From Turneriella sp. (lineage in GTDB: Bacteria > Spirochaetota > Leptospiria > Turneriellales > Turneriellaceae), in contig JABARV010000015.1 of the NCBI GenBank assembly GCA_019186965.1, positions 124,001 to 188,000 on the forward strand: DNA of 64,000 bases. The letters are read 5' to 3'. The position numbers were made by a program, and so were the translations under genes. Positions 1 to 7,212 of this stretch are shown here, in pieces (the stretch's first letter is position 1; every line of letters starts with the position of its first letter). The notes under the pieces are model-generated. The model made no database searches. It was not told where the DNA came from and was given only the letters and a program-made list of their open reading frames with translations.

Positions 1-252
1 TATTGTATAGGCACTTGAACAAGTAACCCCCACAGCAGGTCGGTTCGAGACAAAAAAGAGCGTCACTTTACCGTCGCTCCTTTGCACCAACTGCGGGCTA
101 TACTCGTCGTAAGCTGCCAGCGATAGCGGCGAGCCGTCTTGGAGCTGGAAACTGGGTTTTACTTTGATGTCCACGCTGGGCTTGGATTGTGCGCAGTGCG
201 CCACCATGAATGCCACGCAGGCGGCGAGTGTAGTTTTTATATACGGTTTCAT
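1..252 (-). CDS. Putative exported lipoprotein, C-terminus cut by window edge
   Basis: Eighty-four codons are visible from an ATG at 250-252 to the left edge. The start follows a strong ribosome site (GGGAGG, seven bases upstream). The N-terminus is a lipoprotein signal: a basic start (MKPYIKTT), a hydrophobic core and VAHC with the candidate lipidated Cys at residue 20. The mature part contains Y-S-P, D-G and LFFVSNR, a spacing that resembles one blade of a PD40/TolB-type beta-propeller, but one blade is too little to name a family. The gene lies 30 bases downstream of the barrel gene at 283-1737 on the same strand and is probably its operon partner. Signal peptide and lipidation are seen as motifs; the propeller is an inference. 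Confidence 0.7.
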   Translation of the reverse strand, partial: MKPYIKTTLAACVAFMVAHCAQSKPSVDIKVKPSFQLQDGSPLSLAAYDEYSPQLVQRSDGKVTLFFVSNRPAVGVTCSSAYTI

Positions 253-282
253 AAATCCTCCCTTAACTATAATCTAAATAAA

Positions 283-1737
283 TCAAAAATTAATCGTCAC
301 ACTCAATAAATGCACTTGTATTAAATCGCGTTCGCCCACTTTGTACGCGTCACCGCGCTGGAAAAGGCCAAAACCGTAGTAAAATTTTAAGTCAGAGCGG
401 AAGTCGTAGATAAGCGTGGCGTCAAAGCCCTGACCGATGTCTGTATTTTTTTCGGTAGCATTGCTGTCTGAAATTTTACCTTCGGCGATGGCTTTGCGAT
501 AAAGCGCATACTTGAGCGAGAGCATCAAATTGCGAAACGCATAAAAATTGCCGAGGGGACGGCCAGCAACCCCCAAACGTGCAACGTGGATGTTTTGCAG
601 GCGTGGCTTTAATGCAAGGCCGCCGGAGAACATACCGAAATAATAAAAACCGGTGTCGCTGCCTTTGGCATTGACTTGCGCGGCGTTGGTGCCATCGCTG
701 CGGTCGGCATCGCCCGAGGCGAATGCGTACTGCAAAGAAACCATTGGTTTAAATTTATCTTTGTAAAAGGGAAGATTATACGCAACCTCGGTTTGCAGCG
801 CATGCGCGGCGATGGCGGCGCTTTGGTTCGCGGTGCCATCGTTTATCGTCGAGCCGCCTTGGTATGCATACTCCAGCATGTAGCGTAGCGATGGCGCACC
901 TATGAAACCGCGCGCTGCAAGGCCTGCATAAAAAGCATCGTAGGTAAATTTTTTACCGTCTTTGTTGGCGTCGGTGTTAAAGTCTTTGGTGTATAAAAAC
1001 TGCGCCGACACACGGCTACCAAAATACGGTGCAGAGGTGATCTCACCGCCGGCAAAAGCGCGTTTGCCAGCGTTTACAAGCTGCGCGTCGAATGCGCGGC
1101 CGGGAACAATATCATAGGGGTTGCGGCCACCGCAGCCGGATACACTCAAACCGCATGCGCTTTGACCATACTCGCCCGAATACACCGCGAGTATTTTATA
1201 TTCCAACCACTGGAACGATTGCGACACCTCGGCGCCATCGGCAAAGTTGCCCAAAAGTAATCCTCGTCCCAACTTGTAAAACGCGCGGCCTGCGGTGATG
1301 TTGAGTCGGTTGAAATGCAGCGCGGCACTCGCGACCTCGAGCGAACCCACCGATGAGCTGGCGTCGGCGCGTGATTTTAACACTTGGTTGTTTGTGCCTT
1401 TTAAGTCTTTAGTAAACTCGGTGAGAGCCCATTTACCACGCAGTGTGAATAAATGGTTTTCATCCATCAAGTACGTGGCATAAGGGCGATAGAAGCCCAA
1501 GAACAACATTTGTTTCAGTGAGCTGTCGTAGTAGCCCGAGCTCGACGTTGACACCCCCACATTGATGCCGTGTTTATTGAGCGGTGTTTCGCTCACCGCA
1601 AGTGGGCGTAGTTCACTGAGCGGCACAAGATCACCTTGTTCGATGGAGTATGTTTCTTGCGCGTACACCATTGAAAACACACCCAACGTGAACGAGGCGC
1701 CTAAAAGAAATTGTAATGATTTGCGGGATAATTTCAA
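283..1737 (-). CDS. Outer-membrane beta-barrel, alginate-export-like porin
   Basis: The product has 484 residues with a classical signal peptide (about residues 1-26, ending VYAQ). The rest is a long run of alternating polar/aromatic strands and ends in a terminal Phe (VTINF), as outer-membrane barrels do. Length and texture fit the AlgE/alginate-export type of large monomeric porin. An Asp/Lys-rich loop (DANKDGKK) and a Ser/Asp-rich loop (GDADRSDG) look like surface or calcium-binding loops. The substrate cannot be read from the sequence. It is preceded 18 bases upstream by the FecR-domain gene and followed by a lipoprotein gene, so it is likely part of one envelope operon. Being a barrel is well supported; the alginate-export assignment is moderate. 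Confidence 0.75.
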   Translation of the reverse strand: MKLSRKSLQFLLGASFTLGVFSMVYAQETYSIEQGDLVPLSELRPLAVSETPLNKHGINVGVSTSSSGYYDSSLKQMLFLGFYRPYATYLMDENHLFTLRGKWALTEFTKDLKGTNNQVLKSRADASSSVGSLEVASAALHFNRLNITAGRAFYKLGRGLLLGNFADGAEVSQSFQWLEYKILAVYSGEYGQSACGLSVSGCGGRNPYDIVPGRAFDAQLVNAGKRAFAGGEITSAPYFGSRVSAQFLYTKDFNTDANKDGKKFTYDAFYAGLAARGFIGAPSLRYMLEYAYQGGSTINDGTANQSAAIAAHALQTEVAYNLPFYKDKFKPMVSLQYAFASGDADRSDGTNAAQVNAKGSDTGFYYFGMFSGGLALKPRLQNIHVARLGVAGRPLGNFYAFRNLMLSLKYALYRKAIAEGKISDSNATEKNTDIGQGFDATLIYDFRSDLKFYYGFGLFQRGDAYKVGERDLIQVHLLSVTINF

Positions 1738-1755
1738 GAGGGATTTCCTTTTTTA

Positions 1756-2517
1756 TTATAGCTTGTCGAAATCAATTTCGGTAAATCCCAAATTATAGAG
1801 ATCATCGAAAAAGCTGTCAAAAAAATTAAAAAACTCGGTCATGTCTCCCGCATTACCCCCAAACATCATGTCACCCGCTTCCAGCATAAAGTCTGCTTCG
1901 TTGCCGGACATCGAACCGTTGGCAAAAATAACCATGTTACCTTGTGTTGCAACCACGTCGGGTGGCATAGTTTGTAGCTGGGTCACCAGCGATTTACCGC
2001 CTTGTGGCACCATCGACAGCATACCATTCCTGTTGATAATGTCCGAAGCGTGTTCAAGCATTTTTATTTCGGTGCCAGTTTCAGGGGTGTAACCCACTTC
2101 TTGATTGGAACCACGCACTGCTGCCACCACGGTGGGGGTGATTACGCGAAAGTGGTTACGCTTGTCCATAATTCCCGGTTTAGCCACCAACGTTTTGATG
2201 CGGCCTAAGCTCAGTTGCACGTCGGTCGCGGTGCCATACGAACCCGATACCATGCGCGCAATGCCCACACTGGTGCCCGAGGCGATATTCATGATGGTAC
2301 CGTTTACAAATTTGACAACGGCACTTCCAGTGAGTGAAGTTTGTATTTCGGTTTTTGCGTCGAATTTCATGCCGATTGTAGCTTTTGTCCATTTACCGTT
2401 TTCGGGTTTTACTTGCACATTGCCTTTGATAACAAGGAATGTACCTACGGGCACCGCCCAGAGCGATGCACTGGTGATGATAGATGCTCCCAATAGAATT
2501 TGAATAAATCTTTTCAT
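1756..2517 (-). CDS. Secreted FecR-domain protein
   Basis: I start at the ATG at 2517 (MKRF) because AAAGGGGGA lies just upstream; a longer frame has an ATG 18 bases earlier that overlaps this ribosome site. The protein has 253 residues: a signal peptide (to about residue 22, LWAVP), then a FecR-type beta domain (GTFLVIKGNVQVK, SLTGSAVVKFVNGTIMNIAS, RIKTLVAKPG, TPTVVAAVRGS) to about residue 145, then an acidic, Met- and Phe-rich tail (DDLYNLGFTEIDFDKL). FecR proteins next to ECF sigma factors have an N-terminal transmembrane helix and act as anti-sigma factors. This one has a cleavable-looking signal and no sigma factor or TonB receptor nearby, so it is the free exported type whose role is not known. 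It sits between a small secreted protein and the barrel at 283-1737. Confidence 0.8.
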   Translation of the reverse strand: MKRFIQILLGASIITSASLWAVPVGTFLVIKGNVQVKPENGKWTKATIGMKFDAKTEIQTSLTGSAVVKFVNGTIMNIASGTSVGIARMVSGSYGTATDVQLSLGRIKTLVAKPGIMDKRNHFRVITPTVVAAVRGSNQEVGYTPETGTEIKMLEHASDIINRNGMLSMVPQGGKSLVTQLQTMPPDVVATQGNMVIFANGSMSGNEADFMLEAGDMMFGGNAGDMTEFFNFFDSFFDDLYNLGFTEIDFDKL

Positions 2518-2550
2518 AAATCCCCCTTTAATCATGAAGTAATCGATAAT

Positions 2551-3069
2551 TTATTGCGCCTCTTCGTTTTGTGTGCCGCTATTTTGTGAATAATTGTCTC
2601 TGCGTTCGGCAGTGGATGCTGCGGTACTCCAAATGCCAATCAGTTGCTTGCCCGAAAGAGTTTGGTGCGAGGTGAATTTTGGTTGCATGATGTCCAATTG
2701 TTGAATGTCGCGCAATGCATAAAACTCCCAACCGGTTAACCAGAAGAGCATCCCTTTCTCTAAATTAAAATACTGTAGTGTAACTTTCGCCACTTCGCCT
2801 CGAGACACTTCGATGTTTGTTTCTTTTTTTATAGTTATTCCTTTTTGGGATAGATACCGGTTGCGCTCGTCCGTTTGCGGGTATTTTTCAAACACCCCAT
2901 CTTGCATGGCGACCAAATCGTATAAATCTTGGCGTGTGGCAGTGGTCCGCGTTAAAATGGCACGGTATGCGTCCATTTCATTTTGTGGCGGGGCTGTTGT
3001 ATTGTCAGCCGCACTCAGCGCTACAGCCAGAAATAAACTCAGTAAAGTTTTTGAAGCAATCCCGTGCAT
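2551..3069 (-). CDS. Hypothetical secreted protein
   Basis: The product has 172 residues with a signal peptide (about 1-21, ALSAADNT). The mature part is mostly helical and charged, with a central segment (VSRGEVAKVTLQYFNLEKG, then FWLTGWEFYAL) that could be a small beta-sandwich or a membrane-associated region. The C-terminus is Ser/Asn/Gln-rich. I do not recognise a family. It starts 33 bases upstream of the FecR-domain gene on the same strand and is probably the first gene of the block 3069-1. The start codon is preceded by no clear ribosome site, so the exact start is uncertain. Confidence 0.65.
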   Translation of the reverse strand: MHGIASKTLLSLFLAVALSAADNTTAPPQNEMDAYRAILTRTTATRQDLYDLVAMQDGVFEKYPQTDERNRYLSQKGITIKKETNIEVSRGEVAKVTLQYFNLEKGMLFWLTGWEFYALRDIQQLDIMQPKFTSHQTLSGKQLIGIWSTAASTAERRDNYSQNSGTQNEEAQ

Positions 3070-3146
3070 CGAATAATGCGGTGCCTCATGATTATGCTGT
3101 AAAGCGTTTTTTTAAGAATAATGCAGATGATTGGGCGTGCGATATA

Positions 3147-3412
3147 TCAGGTGGGGTCAATAGTTTTTTCTAATACACTCTGATGGGTGTTAATGGCTGG
3201 TTGCGATGTTTTCATTTTTCTCGCAAGTTCGGCCTGAGTCAATTTCCGGCGTTTTCGGAGTAAAATGATCTCTTTTGCGAGCATGGATTCAGGTTCTAAC
3301 CGCTCATATTCTTCACGAAATTCAGAGCGGCGCAGTTTTTTGCCTGCATTCTGTCTTCAAGGTTATCGATGAAGTCGAGAGCTGGAGCCAAAATAACTAC
3401 AGTGAAATTCAA
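3147..3412 (-). pseudogene. Collapsed RelE/HigB-HigA type toxin-antitoxin module
   Basis: Two broken pieces lie head to tail. From a TTG at 3412 the frame reads a short N-terminus (FTVVILAPALDFIDNLEDRM then QAK) typical of phage-derived HigB/RelE toxins, then runs into non-homologous residues and stops at 3296. In the neighbouring frame follows SEFREEYERLEPE, then from 3284 the helix-turn-helix of an XRE/HigA-type antitoxin (LTQAELARKMKTSQPAIN), which ends at TGA 3147 shortly after the recognition helix. The middle and end of the toxin and the start of the antitoxin are missing, as expected from an internal deletion that fused the two genes. An antitoxin-only peptide of 45 residues from the ATG at 3284 is possible but lacks the dimerising tail. 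Family assignment rests on motif recognition only. Confidence 0.6.
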
Positions 3413-3420
3413 GACGATGA

Positions 3421-3440
3421 TTATATCACATGTGATATAA
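3421..3440. promoter_or_regulatory. Perfect 20-bp palindrome, likely toxin-antitoxin operator
   Basis: TTATATCACATGTGATATAA is its own exact reverse complement. It lies eight bases upstream of the toxin-fragment start at 3412 and contains or abuts a TATAAT box on both strands (minus strand at 3425-3420, plus strand at 3436-3441). A symmetrical site overlapping the -10 box is what an autorepressing antitoxin binds, so I read it as the operator of the collapsed module. No good -35 box is visible for the minus-strand promoter. Confidence 0.6.
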
Positions 3441-3547
3441 TGTCTTTCTGTATGAATCTAACGCCATTACGTACAATATTTAGCCGTGTTTGCGGCAGAG
3501 GATCATTGCTGAACAACTGATCAACTTCTGGTTAATTACGAATCAAC

Positions 3548-3643
3548 TTACGGCGCAAACACTTCGGTTGTGCTAAGCCGCTTGCGCCAATTATACCAGC
3601 TCCACACCAAATGCGGGTCGCGCTCGATAAGTGGGGCGTCCAT
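3548..3643 (-). pseudogene. Fragment with sirtuin (Sir2/CobB-like) signature
   Basis: From the ATG at 3643 the frame reads 31 codons with IERDPHLVWSWYNWRKRL, close to the RDPxLVWxWYxWRxxL segment of bacterial Sir2-type deacylases. It then ends at TAA 3548 without the zinc-binding or catalytic parts. The same frame continues upstream without a stop and reads RGSPRWMHNMDAP, which also resembles the sirtuin region before this motif. The NAD-binding Gly-rich start is not found. The piece is therefore a remnant. It overlaps nothing downstream, and 107 bases of sequence with no recognisable gene separate it from the operator palindrome. Confidence 0.45.
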
Positions 3644-3644
3644 G

Positions 3645-3797
3645 TTATGCATCCACCTGGGTGAGCCTCTTGCGGTACACGAGGCATGCAACCGAATTGA
3701 GAACATTGAGCGCGAAGTCGACGATGCCTAAAGCGATGAGTGCGTATGCAACCGCAGCGGCGAATAGAGCAACAACTCGATCACGAACAGTTGCCAT
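3645..3797 (-). CDS. Possible 50-residue membrane microprotein
   Basis: An ATG at 3797 opens a 50-codon frame that overlaps the end of the cytochrome gene by 17 bases and stops at TAA 3645. The product has a basic start (MATVRDR), one hydrophobic stretch of about 30 residues (VVALFAAAVAYALIALGIVD onward) and a basic tail (YRKRLTQVDA), which suits a single-span or re-entrant membrane peptide. Overlap with the upstream stop suggests translational coupling. Against it: it shares DNA, in another frame, with the upstream part of the sirtuin-like fragment, so it may be an accidental frame in decaying DNA. Confidence 0.35.
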   Translation of the reverse strand: MATVRDRVVALFAAAVAYALIALGIVDFALNVLNSVACLVYRKRLTQVDA

Positions 3798-4035
3798 TTA
3801 TCAGAAAACAATAAATTTTTTGTAATTCGTTTTCAGTCAGCATCGGCTTTTTGGCCTCTTGCATCCGCTTTTGCATCGTTTTCAAAACTGCCTTCCATTG
3901 TTTGTCGTTCAAGGCTTCTTTGTCGGGCAGTGCATGGCACTGGGAACATTTTTCTCGAAAAAGATTCTCACCGCTTTCGGCAAAAAGGGGCAAGAGATAA
4001 AAAGCGCAAAATAAACAAACGAGTGCAGCTTTCAT
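3781..4035 (-). CDS. Small exported monohaem cytochrome c-like protein
   Basis: Eighty-four residues with a signal peptide (MKAALVCLFCAFYLLPLFAE) and one haem-attachment motif, CSQCH, at about residues 34-38, followed by a helical segment (LNDKQWKAVLKTMQKRM) and a Met (PMLTENEL) placed where the distal axial ligand of small class I cytochromes lies. It is a periplasmic electron carrier by family. It overlaps the CxxC lipoprotein gene upstream by four bases (ATGA-type junction), so the two are almost certainly co-translated. An extra Cys pair (YCFLINGNC) near the C-terminus could form a disulfide, which would make it a substrate for the neighbouring thioredoxin-fold proteins. Redox partner unknown. 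Confidence 0.8.
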   Translation of the reverse strand: MKAALVCLFCAFYLLPLFAESGENLFREKCSQCHALPDKEALNDKQWKAVLKTMQKRMQEAKKPMLTENELQKIYCFLINGNCS

Positions 4036-4601
4036 AGGGTACTCAATAAATTATCGAGACGTACTTTTTTATACGTTTCGTTCATGCGTACTTTGCCCGT
4101 GCTATCTACCACAATGGTGCTCGCCATCGTTGCACCGTACGTGTTCATCACGCGTTGTGTTTCATCAAAAGCGACATCAATGGGTTTACCGTCATAGCCG
4201 CTGTAGTGCTGCATCGAGATGGTGTCGCTAAGCGATGCAGAGACATAATCGACGAACACAAAACGCACGTTGGGGTGTGTGTTCACCAATGTTTGCAGCA
4301 TTTCGTCGGTGTGGCTGGTACACACCGGGCACCACATGGTGAAATAAAGCACGACGGCATTTTTTCCCGAAAGCGCAGTAGTGAGATTGAGCGTGGTGTG
4401 CGCGGTAGTTACGAGTGAAAAATCGGGCGCACTATCGCCTACGTTCACAATAGAACTTGTGTTGTGGCTGCGTAAATCTGTGCCGTCGGGTACAAGGTTT
4501 GAGCAGCCAATGCTCGTTGAGAATAGCGCGATAAAAATCATTACACAAGTGTAGCGTATACGCACTGCGCTTGTGTGATTAGTTTGTTTAACGTAGAACA
4601 T
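4032..4601 (-). CDS. TlpA/redoxin-type thiol-disulfide lipoprotein
   Basis: The 189-residue product has a long N-terminal region ending in a lipobox-like TSIGC (Cys33) and a thioredoxin-fold domain from about residue 53: GDSAPDFSLV, then VLYFTMWCPVCTSH with the CPVC redox pair near residue 94, and STIVVDSTGKV near the end. It belongs to the AhpC-TSA/TlpA/SCO superfamily, membrane-anchored on the periplasmic face. A cis-Pro before the last strand is replaced by a Met-Ala-Ser-Thr turn (ATMASTIVV), which is atypical for TlpA. It overlaps the barrel gene upstream by 14 bases and the cytochrome gene downstream by four, suggesting coupled translation and a role in cytochrome or metal-site thiol reduction. 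The start could instead be the internal ATG at 4541. Confidence 0.8.
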   Translation of the reverse strand: MFYVKQTNHTSAVRIRYTCVMIFIALFSTSIGCSNLVPDGTDLRSHNTSSIVNVGDSAPDFSLVTTAHTTLNLTTALSGKNAVVLYFTMWCPVCTSHTDEMLQTLVNTHPNVRFVFVDYVSASLSDTISMQHYSGYDGKPIDVAFDETQRVMNTYGATMASTIVVDSTGKVRMNETYKKVRLDNLLSTL

Positions 4602-5580
4602 AATTGACTCCTAAAGAAATAACGTGTGTTGCAGGAAAGTTGTATTGGATATCGGGAACGTGGAATGCAGGGTTGTAACTTATGGTTACAATAATGTCGC
4701 GCTCGGGTGTCGCCCATGCCAGCGACGCACCGAAGAGGTGCCGTGAAAATCCCGTTGTTTTGTCACGCACACCGTCGATAGTTGCGTCGGCCTCGTTGAG
4801 GTACGTATAGTTGGCCGCAAGGGTGAAGCTTGCCATACCGTCAGTGAAGTACGAATAGCTGAGCGTTGCCGTACCGGTGAAGCGATCGCCCAAGCGTTTA
4901 CGGTAGGGTTCAACATAGATGCCATAATCGCGGTTGACGGGGCGGGTGATGTGCGTGCCGTAAAGCAGCGTGAGCGCGAGCGTAAAAGGATACACCGTTT
5001 TTTCGACGACGGCTTTTCCTTCCGCTCGGTAAAATCCACGGCCGGTGATGTCAAAGCTCGACTTGACGTTGTCGTACGGTGACACGCCGGTGGGTATGGT
5101 CGCCTGTGCGCCCAAGTACACGGCGGGGATAAGGTCATCCCACTTACGCACCCGCCACACGCAGCGGATATTGTCGAAGGTTTCGTACAAGATACCCAAC
5201 GTGCTGTCGGCAGGCCCGTTGGTGTTCGAGGCGAGGCCTGCGTATTTATTCGCGTTGAACACATACCCCGAGGCGAAAGACGCCTGCCAATGGGATGCCA
5301 AACGCACTGCAACGCCACCGTTGATGCGGTACTGCCGCAAATCGGAGCGTGGCGGGTCGCTGAGATAGTTACCCCCACGGTCGAAATACCCCGAGTATTT
5401 TTCAAAATCGCCCGATGCCGCCAGCATGAGATGCGCCGACTTGGGCATGATGAGCGCACCTGCCGTGCCGCCGCCGCAACACGACCCTGCGTGCAAGGGG
5501 GATGTATTCACGAGCGCAAAGAGGGTGTAGCAAAGAAGCGCGGCTGACGCCGCACTCCTAAATATTTTTTTTACTGGCAT
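4588..5580 (-). CDS. Outer-membrane beta-barrel with Cys-Cys-Gly N-terminal motif
   Basis: The product has 330 residues: signal peptide (1-31, SPLHAG), then GSCCGGGTAGA immediately after the predicted cleavage site, then a barrel-like body of alternating strands ending in ...GVNYVLR. The body contains repeated Tyr/Phe-rich strand pairs separated by Asp/Asn-rich turns. The SCCGGG sequence at the mature N-terminus is the remarkable part; such motifs occur in proteins linked to soft-metal handling, but here that is only an inference. It overlaps the CxxC lipoprotein gene at its end and lies four bases from the end of the Met-rich lipoprotein gene, so the block is one operon. It could also be an acceptor for surface lipoproteins; the substrate is not readable. 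Confidence 0.7.
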   Translation of the reverse strand: MPVKKIFRSAASAALLCYTLFALVNTSPLHAGSCCGGGTAGALIMPKSAHLMLAASGDFEKYSGYFDRGGNYLSDPPRSDLRQYRINGGVAVRLASHWQASFASGYVFNANKYAGLASNTNGPADSTLGILYETFDNIRCVWRVRKWDDLIPAVYLGAQATIPTGVSPYDNVKSSFDITGRGFYRAEGKAVVEKTVYPFTLALTLLYGTHITRPVNRDYGIYVEPYRKRLGDRFTGTATLSYSYFTDGMASFTLAANYTYLNEADATIDGVRDKTTGFSRHLFGASLAWATPERDIIVTISYNPAFHVPDIQYNFPATHVISLGVNYVLR

Positions 5581-5584
5581 GGCA

Positions 5585-6664
5585 CTAAGGGATTTGAGCC
5601 TTCAACGTGCCTTGGCCAATGGTGTTGCCATTTACAACCACCTTGAATACCAAATCCTGCGATGCAGCGGTGCTTAAGCCCGCAACACCGGTGAACGAAA
5701 ATTTTCCGCCGCCGTCGTTTGTTGGAGAGGTAATCCACGTTGCGCCGCTGTCGATGGAAAGCTCAATGCCGATGCTGGTGACATTCCAGTTTGCATTCGA
5801 TGCGTCGGCAAGGGTAAGCCCTGTTACAAGTGCCGGGTGCATCATCATCGACTTACGCGTGGCCGCAAAAATTTTGATGGTATGATTCCCTGCTGTACCC
5901 GTAACGGTGTCGATAAAGACAAAATACGGGCGGTTGGTTGCGGTGCCCATATTGTTAAATTGATCGCTGGCGTTACTCACCGATACGCGAGCGGTAGATG
6001 CACCACCTACAGTTACAGGTATCCGTGTTGCAATTTCATTATTTGCACCATCTAAAACTTTTACTGTCCACGGCATAGAAGCCATGGATGCCATAAGGTA
6101 ATAGACTTCAGCAGTGTACAAACCGCCTCCGTCGTCGGTAACAGATGCTACAGGAGTTGTGTGTACCATAGAACCCATATCCATTTCGGGTACAATTTGG
6201 GGCGATAGCCCTACTTGGCCAGTTCCATTTTTGTCGGTGATTTTTATCTGGAAGAGCGTTTTACCTACGCTGTGTGTGGGAGTACCTTGCATCGCCGCAG
6301 TGTAGTCTACAACAGCAATTTTAATCGACGCGGATACAGAGCCAGCATCGTTTGAAGCAGTTACTGTGTATGCTGTGGCTGCCTGCGTGGCCGTGGGTGT
6401 ACCGGTTAATGCACAGCTTGTCGATAACGATAACCCTGTCGGCAAGGCTGGACTTGCGGTACACGATGCCACCGTACCTGTTACAGTCGGTGCTTTATTT
6501 ACAGCTACGTCCTTTGCAAAGGTGAGTACCTTCGCATCGTATGCCAAATTGCTGGGTGCAGTTACCGTAGCAGGTGTTTCATCGCTCTGCGCACACGCAG
6601 TGAGGAGGGCTACACTTGCCAATACAAATATAGAGTGAAATTTTTTTATTGTATAAGTTTTCAT
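5585..6664 (-). CDS. Lipoprotein with putative Ig domain and Met-rich YtkA/FixH-like domain
   Basis: I start at the ATG at 6664 (MKTYTIKK) because GAAGGAATAACT precedes it; a longer frame reaches 6751 but would overlap the thioredoxin gene. The protein has 359 residues. A lipobox LTAC gives Cys24. Residues about 35-120 resemble a putative Ig (He_PIG) repeat (LPTGLSLSTSCALTGTPT). Residues about 125-215 resemble YtkA/FixH: LFQIKITDKNGTG, then PEMDMGSMVH, then YTAEVYYLMASMASMPWTV. The Met and His cluster EMDMGSMVH is a plausible copper site. The C-terminal third is another beta domain. It lies 17 bases downstream of the ResA-like gene. Family naming of both domains is moderate; the metal is inferred. 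Confidence 0.7.
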   Translation of the reverse strand: MKTYTIKKFHSIFVLASVALLTACAQSDETPATVTAPSNLAYDAKVLTFAKDVAVNKAPTVTGTVASCTASPALPTGLSLSTSCALTGTPTATQAATAYTVTASNDAGSVSASIKIAVVDYTAAMQGTPTHSVGKTLFQIKITDKNGTGQVGLSPQIVPEMDMGSMVHTTPVASVTDDGGGLYTAEVYYLMASMASMPWTVKVLDGANNEIATRIPVTVGGASTARVSVSNASDQFNNMGTATNRPYFVFIDTVTGTAGNHTIKIFAATRKSMMMHPALVTGLTLADASNANWNVTSIGIELSIDSGATWITSPTNDGGGKFSFTGVAGLSTAASQDLVFKVVVNGNTIGQGTLKAQIP

Positions 6665-6681
6665 AGTTATTCCTTCTTTAT

Positions 6682-7152
6682 TCATTTTATTTTTTGAATC
6701 GCTTCCCTGAGTTCTTTTTCGGGGAAGGTGGAGTAACCGCTTTTTATCCAAATGGTGTTGCCGTGTTTGTCTAAGATAAGAAGCGTCGGCACGCCGGTAA
6801 TTTTAACGCTGTCGGCGAACGCGCTATTTTCATCCAAGAAATTATCGAAGGTTACGCCCACACGCTTCAAAAAGTTTTCCGCTTTTTTCTGCGGGCTCTC
6901 GACAGAAATCCCCACGACGGCGATTTCTTTTTCTTGGTAAAATTTTTCTACATCTTTAAGCTCGGCCATGCACGGTGCGCACCACACCGCCCAAAAAACG
7001 ACAAGGACGGGTTTGCCTGCATAATTAGGCAACGTGGCGTTATTGACCGCTTTCACGGGTGGCAGTACAGGTAGAGTTACTTTTTCCACAGCAAAGGTGG
7101 ATGTACTTACGAGTGTCACCGCCACAGTGGCTTTTAAAATCCATCGGGACAT
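6682..7152 (-). CDS. ResA/TlpA-type periplasmic thioredoxin
   Basis: The product has 156 residues with a signal peptide (1-21, TSTFAVE) and a complete thioredoxin domain: FWAVWCAPCMAEL with the WCAPC redox motif (Cys58, Cys61), VVGISVES, and VPTLLILDKHGN containing the cis-Pro. This is the layout of ResA/TlpA/CcmG proteins, which reduce apocytochrome or metal-site cysteines in the periplasm. The gene has its own ribosome site (AAAGGAG) and is separated from the upstream His/Cys-rich gene by a perfect hairpin, so it may be transcribed both by read-through and separately. With the CPVC lipoprotein at 4032-4601 it gives two thiol oxidoreductases in one cluster. Confidence 0.88.
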   Translation of the reverse strand: MSRWILKATVAVTLVSTSTFAVEKVTLPVLPPVKAVNNATLPNYAGKPVLVVFWAVWCAPCMAELKDVEKFYQEKEIAVVGISVESPQKKAENFLKRVGVTFDNFLDENSAFADSVKITGVPTLLILDKHGNTIWIKSGYSTFPEKELREAIQKIK

Positions 7153-7172
7153 AGTTACTCCTTTATACTAGA

Positions 7173-7207
7173 CAAGACCAAAAGTCGCTATGCGACTTTT
7201 GGTCTTG
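7173..7207 (-). promoter_or_regulatory. Perfect 16-bp hairpin between two cluster genes
   Basis: The arms 7173-7188 and 7192-7207 (CAAGACCAAAAGTCGC and its exact complement) are separated by three bases. On the minus strand it lies six bases after the stop of the His/Cys-rich gene and 20 bases before the start of the ResA-like gene. No U-run follows on the minus strand, so it is less a textbook terminator than an attenuator, RNA-processing or mRNA-stabilising structure that sets different levels for the two genes. Confidence 0.6.
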
Positions 7208-7212
7208 AAAGC

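Noticed and set aside
3577-3674. Short matches to the repeat end (AGCCGCTTGCGCCAA; GAGCCTCTTGCGG)
   Set aside because: They lie inside the sirtuin-like and microprotein frames, are codon-explained, and do not extend.
4686-5459. 257-codon frame on the minus strand in another frame of the CCG-motif barrel
   Set aside because: Arg/Thr/Pro/Ser-rich composition typical of a frame-shifted reading of the real gene; no start signal.
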